Shown: one piece after another, positions 1-6,742 of the stretch
Layout: every line of letters begins with the position of its first letter
Position numbering within the stretch: position 1 is the stretch's first letter
Source of the DNA: an uncultured Nostocoides sp.
Lineage (GTDB): Bacteria; Actinomycetota; Actinomycetes; Actinomycetales; Dermatophilaceae
NCBI GenBank assembly: GCA_936931335.1
Contig: CAKZIH010000214.1
Span: 1-6,816, forward strand
DNA: 6,816 nucleotides
Direction of reading: 5' to 3'
Notes under the pieces: generated by a model
Databases searched by the model: none
Told to the model about the DNA's origin: nothing
What the model saw: only the letters and a program-made list of their open reading frames with translations
Made by a program: the position numbers and the translations under genes

Positions 1-2487
1 GCGTCGCAACGGCTCCTGTTCCGGGAGGTCCAATCCTTCGGGGTGGGCCATGGGTGTGCGGTGGAATGGGATGGACCGAGGCCCGAGGCGATCCGCACCA
101 CCTTCATCCCGACTCACGAGTTGTTGCTCAGCGAGGCGAGCGGCGGACCGTCCCTTTCGATGGATGCTCTCGCCGCCGACGCGGATCTGCGGGTGCTCGA
201 CGAGCTTGTCGACGGTTACGAGGCCTGGATCGCCGAGGTTGCGAAGAGTCCTGGGCTTGATCCAGTAGGCCGCACGACGCTTGCTCGGCACGCGGAGGAT
301 GCACGCGCCGCGGCGGACAGGATGCGTGCTGGCATCGACGTGCTTCGATCTGACGAGAGCGCTCGGCGCGCGTTCCAGCTGATGAACGCAGCGATGGCGC
401 AGCAGCGTAGCCGGCAGGAGCACCACAGGGCGGGTCGTCTCGGCGACCCCCCCACGACGTCCACGGCCCGGTGGCGGCCGTTCCAGATGGCCTTCATCCT
501 CCTCAACCTGAGAGGTCTCGCTCAGCCTGACCATCCGGACCGTCGCATCGCCGACCTGCTCTGGTTCCCAACTGGTGGCGGCAAGACTGAGGCGTATCTG
601 GGGATCATCGGTATTGCCATCATGTTGCGACGACTCAGAGACCCTCGCGCCGGGGGTGTCTCGGTACTCATGCGCTATACGCTGCGGCTCTTGACCCTTC
701 AACAGTACCAACGGGCGACGGGGCTCATTTGCGCATTGGAAATGCAGCGCCTGACCCACCTACCCGACACAGAGCCGGTCTCTATCGGCCTATGGGTTGG
801 GCGACAGTCGACGCCGAACTCAGTGAAGGAGGCCGAGACTTTCCTCAGGAAGGCGCGGCAGAACCGTGGGGCTGAGATGCCCGAGGACGCCAGCGACCCC
901 GTCCAGCTGCGCCAGTGCCCTTGGTGCGGGAGTGCACTCGACTACAGGAACTACGAAATCACCAACCGTCGAATGAGGGTTGCGTGCCCTGTAGACAACT
1001 GCGCCTTCCGGAATGGCCTTCCTGTGCACATTCTCGACGAGGACGTATATGGCCACCGTCCATCGCTCGTAATCGGCACGGTGGACAAGTTCGCCATGAT
1101 GCCGTGGAAGGAGGAGGTCGGAAGCCTTCTCGGGGTGCCGCGCGCAGGGGACAGGTCCGTGGACGTGCCCCCGGACCTCATCGTGCAAGATGAGCTGCAC
1201 CTGATCAGCGGCCCCCTCGGGACGATGGTCGGTCTCTATGAGACCGCGGTGGATGCGATTACAGGACGGCAGGCCGCGCCGAAATTGGTGGCGTCTACGG
1301 CAACGATTAGACGCGCATCGGATCAGGTTCGCGCGGTCTTCGGACGTGAGGCGCGGCAGTTTCCGCCGCCCGGAGCGTCGTATCGCGACTCCTACTTCGC
1401 CAAAGAGGCCGCTCGGGATGTCAAGGCGACACGGATGTACTCAGGTGTGATGGCGGCAGGTGCGAGTACGACCACGCTTATGGTGCGGGTTTACGCTTCC
1501 CTTCTCCAGTCAGCGGGGAGTATTCCGGATTCTGACAGCGACGCAGATCTATACTGGTCACTCTTGGGGTACTTCAACAGCCTGCGGGTCCTTGGTGGTG
1601 CCTTTATCCAGGTACTTGACGATGTCCCGGACCAAATAAAGGTCATTGCAACCCGACGTGGAGAGGAGCCGAGAGGGGTCCGAGAGGTTCGGGAGATGAC
1701 GTCTCGTAAGCGCTCCTCCGAGATCCCGTTGGAGCTGGAATTGTTGGAGCGTTGCCGAGGCGACCATGGGGCCGCGGACGTGGTGCTGGCGACCAATATG
1801 ATTTCCGTCGGCGTCGACGTCGACCGCCTTGGGCTTATGGTTGTTACAGGCCAACCGCAGACGACCGCCGAGTACATTCAGGCAACTTCCCGCGTCGGCC
1901 GTCGTGCACCGGGTCTCGTTGTGACAATTCATAACGCCGCCCGGAGCCGCGACCTCTCGCATTATGAGAACTTCTCTGCCTACCACAGGTCGCTGTACCG
2001 CCACGTCGAGGCCACAGGCGCTACCCCTTTCGCGCCGCGCGCCCGAGACCGGGCGCTGCACGCCGTCCTCGTTGCCTTAGCTAGGCACCGAATCCCCGAG
2101 GCTGGGCCATCAAGCGCGGCAGGCGCCGCCCCGTCTTGGGAGGAAGCGCTTCGCGATCAAGCACGGGTAATCATTGAACGTGCGCAATCTTCGCGGTCAT
2201 GCTCCGGGCCTGTTCCAGACGACGAGAGCGACGAGGCGATCGAAAGGGAGCTCGCGGCTCTGATTGATGAGTGGCTGAGCAGCCGCCCAAACAGGTACGA
2301 AGGGTGGTTCGGCAAGGACGACGGTGCGCTCCTGGCGGAGGCGTCCCGCGCCGCACGAGGTGCCGATGCGCCGTCGCAATTCCCGCCGAAGGCACCGCCG
2401 TGGCCGACGTTGACGAGCATGCGTGATGTAGACGCCGAGTCGCAGGTCTACAGGATCAGAAGGAAGCGGGATCGTCGTGGTGCGTGA
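1..2487 (+). CDS. drmA: DrmA-like DISARM helicase, 5' end outside window
   Basis: Superfamily 2 helicase of the DrmA type, expected to form the DNA-translocating DrmA-DrmB complex of DISARM phage defence. The frame is open to base 1, and residues encoded before the first possible start (GTG at 43) already look like family sequence (LLFREVQSFGVGHGCAVEW), so the protein begins upstream; 828 codons are in view. Counting from GTG 43: RPFQMAFILLNL just before the first RecA domain; Walker A PTGGGKTE at 176-183 (nt 568-591); a zinc-ribbon-like insertion with Cys 292, 295, 315 and 320; DELH Walker B at 383-386 (nt 1189-1200); STAT motif III at 418-421; GVDVDR motif V at 590-595; QATSRVGR motif VI at 613-620 (nt 1879-1902). 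All ATPase motifs are intact. Its stop overlaps the next gene by 11 bp, indicating an operon with the DrmB-like gene. DrmA proteins are usually over 1,000 residues, so a few hundred may be missing. One rare TTA leucine codon lies at 2077. The helicase class is certain; the DrmA name rests on motif style and the DUF1998 partner. Confidence 0.88.
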   Translation, partial: ASQRLLFREVQSFGVGHGCAVEWDGPRPEAIRTTFIPTHELLLSEASGGPSLSMDALAADADLRVLDELVDGYEAWIAEVAKSPGLDPVGRTTLARHAEDARAAADRMRAGIDVLRSDESARRAFQLMNAAMAQQRSRQEHHRAGRLGDPPTTSTARWRPFQMAFILLNLRGLAQPDHPDRRIADLLWFPTGGGKTEAYLGIIGIAIMLRRLRDPRAGGVSVLMRYTLRLLTLQQYQRATGLICALEMQRLTHLPDTEPVSIGLWVGRQSTPNSVKEAETFLRKARQNRGAEMPEDASDPVQLRQCPWCGSALDYRNYEITNRRMRVACPVDNCAFRNGLPVHILDEDVYGHRPSLVIGTVDKFAMMPWKEEVGSLLGVPRAGDRSVDVPPDLIVQDELHLISGPLGTMVGLYETAVDAITGRQAAPKLVASTATIRRASDQVRAVFGREARQFPPPGASYRDSYFAKEAARDVKATRMYSGVMAAGASTTTLMVRVYASLLQSAGSIPDSDSDADLYWSLLGYFNSLRVLGGAFIQVLDDVPDQIKVIATRRGEEPRGVREVREMTSRKRSSEIPLELELLERCRGDHGAADVVLATNMISVGVDVDRLGLMVVTGQPQTTAEYIQATSRVGRRAPGLVVTIHNAARSRDLSHYENFSAYHRSLYRHVEATGATPFAPRARDRALHAVLVALARHRIPEAGPSSAAGAAPSWEEALRDQARVIIERAQSSRSCSGPVPDDESDEAIERELAALIDEWLSSRPNRYEGWFGKDDGALLAEASRAARGADAPSQFPPKAPPWPTLTSMRDVDAESQVYRIRRKRDRRGA

Positions 2488-4177
2488 AGTGATCGGGTCG
2501 GTCAGACGGTCGAGCCTGGTGTCAACTTTCGGGGTAGGTTCGCTCCTGCCGGCGGGCGAGGACAGCGTGATGGTCTGCGGGCTCGACGACTGGCCTCGCG
2601 GCGAGGAAATCGAGGAGCCGAGACTAGCTGCGAGCCTGGGCGTTGCGGGCTTCCGAAGCCCGCCAGCTGGGCTTAAGGGTGGAGATATTCCAGCGGTTCG
2701 TTTTCCCGTTTGGGTCTTCTGCACGGCGTGTCGGCGGCTCGGTCCGTGGTGGGAAATCGCGTCGTCAGGTGAACGACTCTGCGACCACTGCAACGAAGGG
2801 ACGTCACCGTCTAGGTTCGTAGTCTGCTGCTCGAACGGTCATATCGAGGATTTTCCCTACCGCGCCTGGGTGCACGAGACCGGACACGTTGAGCCGGCGG
2901 GCCATGAGCTCAGGCTGGTCTCGCGCGGGCACACGTCGTCGCTCGCAGACATTCTCGTCAGTTGCTCGTGCGGCAGGTCCCGTTCTATGAACGGTGCGTT
3001 TGATTTCGGCGCGTTTCGTGGCCTGCGGGCATGTTCAGGAGCCCGCCCGTGGCTCGCGACGAACGATGAGCGCTGCACCGCGGAGCTGCGCACACTGCAG
3101 CGCGGCTCGTCGAACGTATGGTTCGCCGCCACGCGCTCTGCCATCTCGATTCCGTCAATCGATCACGTCGCGGACTTATTCGTTCGCCGGAACCTACGAG
3201 ATGTCGCCCCGGATGCCCCGTCAGACCTCGTGGCATCGATGTTCAACCCGCCAGTGGGTCTCGATCGCGACGACGTTCGTTGCGCGATCGACCGGATGCG
3301 GGCCCCCGTCGCCTCAAGCGCCGTTGTGTCCGATAGAGACCTCCGCTCCGAGGAGTACCGAGCCCTCGTCGCGGGGAGCGCGTCGTTCGCCGATGATGCG
3401 ATGTTTCGATGCGACGCGGTCGACATTGGGAATGTCGACCTGCCGAAGGTGGTCGCCCAGGTGGCACGGGTCGGCCGGCTGCGCGAGGTGAGGGCGCTAG
3501 TGGGATTCACCCGACTCGTGCCTCCCGCCGATTCCAGCACGGCGACGTTGGCTCCGCTCGACGACACGGGAAAAGTTCACTGGTTGCCCGCGGTGGAGGT
3601 GCTTGGAGAGGGCGTCTTCATCCGGCTCGACGCGGATATTCTAGATTCGTGGGCTCGTTCCCCACTGGCGGTTAGGAGGTCGGGAGAACTTCTTCGGACG
3701 CGGGCACGGGCTGGAGAGAACTCCCTAAGCGCCGGGATGGACGTGTCCCCGAAGAGCCTCGCACTCCACTCGCTAGCGCACGTTCTAGTCGACGAAATGT
3801 CCCTCAGCTCTGGGTATCCCGCCGCTGCTATCCGGGAACGCATCTATGACGCTGATGACCAGGCCGGTGTACTCGTGTACACGGCGTCTGCCGATAGCGC
3901 GGGAAGCCTAGGCGGTCTCGCGGCCGTTAGTGAGCCGCACCGCTTCGCGCAAACTCTTATTAACGGGTTGGAGCGAGCGCGGTGGTGCACGGCTGATCCG
4001 GTGTGTGCTGAGTCAAGTGGCTCCGGCATCGATGGGATGAATCTTGCGGCCTGCCATGCCTGTCTCTTACTGCCGGAAGTGAGTTGCGAGCGATTTAATC
4101 TTGGGCTCGACCGAATTTCTCTCGTCGGCTCCCCGGGGTCGCTGGTTGGCGGGCTTTTCTCGGAAAGCTTGGCTTAG
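2477..4177 (+). CDS. drmB: DrmB-like DUF1998 protein
   Basis: DUF1998-domain protein of the DrmB family, 566 residues, the usual partner of DrmA. In DISARM, DrmB binds DrmA to make the complex that engages invading DNA; DUF1998 itself has no known catalytic activity. Visible features: a conserved N-terminus (VSTFGVGSLLP, residues 15-25); two CxxC pairs (Cys 82/85 and 102/105) followed by CSNGHIEDFPYRAWVH (118-133), the DrmB N-terminal signature; a CxC pair at 163/165 with Cys 186 and 200, possibly a second metal site; the DUF1998 core HSLAHVL (431-437) and SGYPAAAIRERIY (445-457); and the closing cysteine cluster Cys 504, 510, 526, 529 and 537 with NLGLDRISLVG. The gene is complete. GTG 2477 overlaps the helicase gene by 11 bp; GTG 2480 is equally possible, and AGGAAG at 2461-2466 could serve either. 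Rare TTA leucine codons occur at 3176 and 4067. No drmC follows: the next gene is convergent, 34 bp away. Confidence 0.88.
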   Translation: MVREVIGSVRRSSLVSTFGVGSLLPAGEDSVMVCGLDDWPRGEEIEEPRLAASLGVAGFRSPPAGLKGGDIPAVRFPVWVFCTACRRLGPWWEIASSGERLCDHCNEGTSPSRFVVCCSNGHIEDFPYRAWVHETGHVEPAGHELRLVSRGHTSSLADILVSCSCGRSRSMNGAFDFGAFRGLRACSGARPWLATNDERCTAELRTLQRGSSNVWFAATRSAISIPSIDHVADLFVRRNLRDVAPDAPSDLVASMFNPPVGLDRDDVRCAIDRMRAPVASSAVVSDRDLRSEEYRALVAGSASFADDAMFRCDAVDIGNVDLPKVVAQVARVGRLREVRALVGFTRLVPPADSSTATLAPLDDTGKVHWLPAVEVLGEGVFIRLDADILDSWARSPLAVRRSGELLRTRARAGENSLSAGMDVSPKSLALHSLAHVLVDEMSLSSGYPAAAIRERIYDADDQAGVLVYTASADSAGSLGGLAAVSEPHRFAQTLINGLERARWCTADPVCAESSGSGIDGMNLAACHACLLLPEVSCERFNLGLDRISLVGSPGSLVGGLFSESLA

Positions 4178-4211
4178 ATCATCGAGTTCTGCAAGGTGGG
4201 TGCCTGGCCGG

Positions 4212-4496
4212 TTACGACCAGCGTTCCAACTGCATGACGAGTTCCTCGAGCAGATCATGTTGATAATTGCTGGCTGGCTTGTATCCGGGGACCCAGGGTC
4301 GGTTAAGCGCTGCCAGCGCGGCGCTGACGTTCCGAAACTTGTACTCCACCGCGCCCCTGGAGCGTCCTGTGGCGTCGCGAACCTCGCGGACCATGTGCGC
4401 CTTCACATACGGCTCTCCTGCTGTCTCGTGAGCGAGCATGCGTAGGTACGCCAAGATCATCACTTCGTTCTCTTCCGGCCGCCAGTCCTCCGCCAC
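4212..4496 (-). CDS. Stand-alone N-terminal domain of HNH/DUF3883-type nuclease proteins (94 aa)
   Basis: Small protein of 94 residues. The sequence resembles a module I know from the N-terminus of larger proteins annotated as HNH endonucleases, DUF3883 proteins or restriction endonucleases: a W-x-x-E-E start (residues 5-9), YLRMLAHETAGEPYVKA (17-33), the RSRGAVEYKFRNVSAAL block (45-61; in the family usually RS-GSIE-KHQNISAVL), then PGYKPASNYQ (70-79) and an LLEELV helix. It is probably helical. DNA binding is only a guess from the company the module keeps. No catalytic domain follows, because the stop comes directly after the module and the gene converges on the DrmB-like gene 34 bp further on. 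The start is GTG at 4496, where family members also start; an in-frame TAG four codons upstream prevents extension, and no good Shine-Dalgarno sequence is visible. It could be a natural single-domain accessory protein of the R-M locus or the remnant of a longer nuclease. The domain match is from memory, not a search. Confidence 0.7.
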   Translation of the reverse strand: MAEDWRPEENEVMILAYLRMLAHETAGEPYVKAHMVREVRDATGRSRGAVEYKFRNVSAALAALNRPWVPGYKPASNYQHDLLEELVMQLERWS

Positions 4497-4682
4497 GATG
4501 CCAGGCTACAGACCTAGGCGTCACCCAGAAGCGTGCTCGTCGCATCAGGGTCGATTGTCACCGGTGCGTCCATGACGTCTTCGACGGTGCCGGTGCTGGC
4601 GGCGTCCGGCCGACCTGCACGGCAACGCTCTGCCGGTCTCGACCTTTCTCCTTCACGGGACCTTGGTCGACCCAGCCGCCCC
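4497..4682. other. 186-bp intergenic gap
   Basis: Lies between the endonuclease stop and the GTG of the 94-residue gene, both on the minus strand. I see no convincing terminator, promoter or RNA. On the minus strand a short frame ending at TAG 4516-4514 reads plausibly as the tail of a protein (last residues TIDPDATSTLLGDA), but its only ATG, at 4573, gives just 19 residues and no family is recognisable. It may be a degraded gene end or chance. Confidence 0.4.
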
Positions 4683-5546
4683 CTAGACCGTTAGATCGAG
4701 GGGAAGGTCCGTGATGTCTCTCAGGCGTTGGCCGACGACCATGCTGTGCAGAAGGTCCCGCGCCTCGGACCCGCCGTGTTCACCGACCGCGTCGATGAGC
4801 TCGGGAAGCGCAAGGTGGTAGACGCAGTCGATATCGCCCGTGCCGAGTGCCAGTGACGCTAGACGACTCGGAAGTGGCTCGAAGGTGACGACGGCGATGT
4901 GCGGGTTTCTACCCTTGCGATTGCGGATCAGGTTGAGCGCTTCGCTCCGTGCGTTCTGAGCGCGGTCGGACCGCAGGGTCCATTTGCATGAGATCACGGC
5001 GTGGAGGATTGGCGCTGCGCTCGTTGCTTCACGCATCACGGTGCGGCTCGCCGACGTATCGTCGACGACGCGGCGAACGGAGTTGATGAGCGAATCTGGC
5101 TCCGGCATCCGCGAGACGATGATGTCGGGACTGATCGCGTACGCGTTCCCAAGGACCGCGAGCAGGGCCGGATCATGTGCAATGGCCTCGTTGAGGTCTG
5201 CCAGATGCCGGTATGGCTCGTAGTCGCTGAGGGCGGATCGACGCACGTTGCCGACGTGGTGGATGTCCCAGCGGCCCGGCCGAAGCATGTCGAGCTGCAG
5301 AAAGGTCTCGCGAAGAAAAACCGCAACGGCGTCTTCGAAATTCCCCCCGAGGGTCTGTCCCGCTGCTCGCTCTTCGCGCGTGGAGACATTCAGAGTTCGC
5401 GCGATCTGGAGCGCCACGGCTATCGACACGCGGTTCCCCTTGTCGGCATTCGACGGGATACTCGCGTCGTTTACGGTGAGCGTCCCGGACGAAATGATGC
5501 CTGCGTGCATCTCGTCCCGCTTGGCGGAAATTAGGGAATCGCTCAT
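4683..5546 (-). CDS. NgoMIV-family type II restriction endonuclease, predicted GCCGGC
   Basis: Restriction endonuclease of 287 residues (NgoMIV is 286), predicted to cut GCCGGC as a Mg-dependent PD-(D/E)xK enzyme. NgoMIV is a tetramer that cleaves two sites together. The active-site register matches with a one-residue shift: Glu71 (NgoMIV E70), Asp141 in SPD (D140), Lys188 in SCK (K187) and Glu202 (E201), with D-to-K spacing 47 and K-x13-E. The CCGG-reading RSDR follows the lysine: Arg192, Asp194 and Arg195 correspond to NgoMIV R191, D193 and R194. Arg228 and Asp35 align with R227 and D34, which contact the outer G:C pair, and Gln64 with Q63. The blocks RSDRAQNARSEALNLIRNRK and PLPSRLASLALGTGDIDCVY are hallmark family sequence. 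The start is ATG 5546, because it gives family length and overlaps the methyltransferase stop (ATGA). The frame is open further upstream, but that part is antisense-frame shadow of the methyltransferase. Residue equivalences are recalled from the NgoMIV structure, not aligned by software. Confidence 0.93.
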   Translation of the reverse strand: MSDSLISAKRDEMHAGIISSGTLTVNDASIPSNADKGNRVSIAVALQIARTLNVSTREERAAGQTLGGNFEDAVAVFLRETFLQLDMLRPGRWDIHHVGNVRRSALSDYEPYRHLADLNEAIAHDPALLAVLGNAYAISPDIIVSRMPEPDSLINSVRRVVDDTSASRTVMREATSAAPILHAVISCKWTLRSDRAQNARSEALNLIRNRKGRNPHIAVVTFEPLPSRLASLALGTGDIDCVYHLALPELIDAVGEHGGSEARDLLHSMVVGQRLRDITDLPLDLTV

Positions 5547-6652
5547 GCCGCCTGAGCCCCGATCCGAGCGGAGATCTGCTTGGCTACGGCGAGGGCCAGG
5601 CCTGACGGAACAGCGTTGCCGATCTGCTTGGCGATCTCGGTCTTCGTTCCGCACCACCGGAACCATGATGGAAAGTCCTGCAGGCGGGCGGCCTCGCTGT
5701 GCGTGATCACCCGGTTGACTCGTTTGTCCGGATCCTCCGGGTCCCATTGCGGGTGGAGGTACTGACCCTTCTCCGGCTTGAAGAACTCTGTACGGATCGT
5801 GAGCGACGGACGGTCCCAGTGCATGCGGCCCATGACATCGGTTGTCCCACTCGCCTTCTCCCGCCAGCAGCGAGGAAGGAGGTGGTCGGGGACATCGAAA
5901 CGGCCGCCGCCCGGCGGGACGTGGTCGTAGCGCTCCAGTGAGAGCGGTCGCGGCGTGCGCCCGAAGTGGAGTTCGGCCTCGGTGTATGGGCCACCGATGG
6001 ATTGACCGAAAACGTGCGTCGTGCGATCGGGGAGGGACGTGGTGGAAGGCACCTCGGGGAGCCCGGCGATCCTCTGCCTGACGGTCTCCCATGGACGCTG
6101 GCCAAAGCCGGGGTTCTTCGAGTGAGTCGGGAAAGGCAGTTCGATCGGGCCGACCCGCGACCCGATGACGATGGTCCGGGGCCGGCGCTGAGCCACGCCG
6201 TAGTCGGCGGCGAGCAAGACACCCCAGCGAAGCTGATACTCCTCGAGCATCCCCCCGGGCTGAGACTCCGCAAGAAGCATCGCGAATTCACTGCTCTTCG
6301 AGAAGCGTTGGACGTTCTCAAGGTCGAACACCTTGGCCCGCGATGCTCGGACGACCCGCATGTACTGCTTCCACAGTTTGTTGCGCGGATCCTCCACGTC
6401 CTTGCTCCCGAGGTTGGAGAACCCCTGGCAGGGAGGTCCGCCGATCACAACGTCGGCCAGAGGTACGTCGGCGTCGTCCAAATCGCTGATATCGCCGAAG
6501 AAGGTGTGGTCCTCGCCGAAGTTCACGGCGTACGTCGAGGCCGCAGCACGGTCGAACTCGACCGCCAGGACGGGGGTGAACCCTGCCTCCACGAACCCCA
6601 CGGTCATCCCGCCGCATCCTGCGAAGAGGTCGATCAGGGTTGGCGCTTTCAT
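5543..6652 (-). CDS. DNA (cytosine-5-)-methyltransferase of the NgoMIV-type R-M system
   Basis: C5-cytosine methyltransferase of 369 residues that transfers a methyl group from S-adenosylmethionine to cytosine, protecting host sites from the endonuclease encoded next to it. All key motifs are present and in order: motif I DLFAGCGGMTVGF (8-20, AdoMet binding), acidic Glu32 after strand 2 (motif II), motif IV GGPPCQGFS (71-79) with the catalytic Cys75, motif VI ENV (112-114), motif VIII QRRPR (155-159), motif IX region RPSLTIRTEF (281-290) and RLQDFP (323-328), and motif X QIGNAVP (343-349). The segment between motifs VIII and IX, about 160-280, should carry the target-recognition domain. Target GCCGGC is inferred from the partner nuclease. 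The stop TGA shares ATGA with the nuclease start, so translation is probably coupled, with methyltransferase made first. ATG 6652 puts motif I at the normal distance from the N-terminus; no Shine-Dalgarno sequence precedes it. A role as the DISARM class 2 methyltransferase is conceivable, but the operon partner argues for a plain R-M enzyme. Confidence 0.95.
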   Translation of the reverse strand: MKAPTLIDLFAGCGGMTVGFVEAGFTPVLAVEFDRAAASTYAVNFGEDHTFFGDISDLDDADVPLADVVIGGPPCQGFSNLGSKDVEDPRNKLWKQYMRVVRASRAKVFDLENVQRFSKSSEFAMLLAESQPGGMLEEYQLRWGVLLAADYGVAQRRPRTIVIGSRVGPIELPFPTHSKNPGFGQRPWETVRQRIAGLPEVPSTTSLPDRTTHVFGQSIGGPYTEAELHFGRTPRPLSLERYDHVPPGGGRFDVPDHLLPRCWREKASGTTDVMGRMHWDRPSLTIRTEFFKPEKGQYLHPQWDPEDPDKRVNRVITHSEAARLQDFPSWFRWCGTKTEIAKQIGNAVPSGLALAVAKQISARIGAQAA

Positions 6653-6660
6653 GATCGACG

Positions 6661-6683
6661 ATAGTAGGTCGGTGGTCTGTCAA
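6661..6683 (-). promoter_or_regulatory. Putative promoter of the methyltransferase, leaderless
   Basis: On the minus strand a perfect TTGACA (6683-6678) and a TACTAT box (6666-6661) precede the methyltransferase ATG at 6652. TACTAT fits the actinobacterial TANNNT -10 and ends 8 nt before the A of ATG, so transcription would begin at or next to the start codon; the lack of a Shine-Dalgarno sequence agrees. The 11-bp spacer between the two boxes is too short for a standard sigma-70 pair, so TTGACA may be coincidental. An overlapping TATCGT (6663-6658) is an alternative -10, with a 14-bp spacer. Confidence 0.45.
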
Positions 6684-6742
6684 CCGGGCCGCCGGACGCG
6701 CCCATGCGGGCCAGACAACTGAACGTCGGCGCGGGGAGTCGG

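Noticed and set aside
1558..2061. Minus-strand open frame of 167 codons inside the helicase gene
   Set aside because: It overlaps the best conserved helicase motifs (V and VI) on the other strand; long antisense frames are expected at this GC content.
4153..4168. Hairpin GCTTT-tctcgg-AAAGC near the end of the DrmB-like gene as a terminator
   Set aside because: The stem is only 5 bp, lies inside the coding region and has no following T-tract, so it is too weak to call.
4178..4211. Bidirectional terminator in the convergent 34-bp gap
   Set aside because: Only a 4-bp CTGG/CCAG pairing around 4204-4221 can be drawn; no GC-rich stem with a U-tract on either strand.
5547..6092. Extended start of the endonuclease frame up to 6092 on the minus strand (469-residue reading)
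   Set aside because: The added part lies over the methyltransferase in another frame, is rich in Pro/Arg/Gly in the manner of high-GC shadow frames, and would make the enzyme far longer than NgoMIV. ATG 5546 gives family length and the ATGA overlap.
5966..6664. Plus-strand open frame of 232 codons opposite the methyltransferase
   Set aside because: It is antisense to a methyltransferase with every motif intact, resembles no family and has no upstream signals.
6678..6683. TTGACA as part of a standard sigma-70 promoter with 17-bp spacing
   Set aside because: At 17-bp spacing the -10 position would read CGTCGA, a poor match touching the start codon. It is kept only as a possible element of the leaderless promoter.
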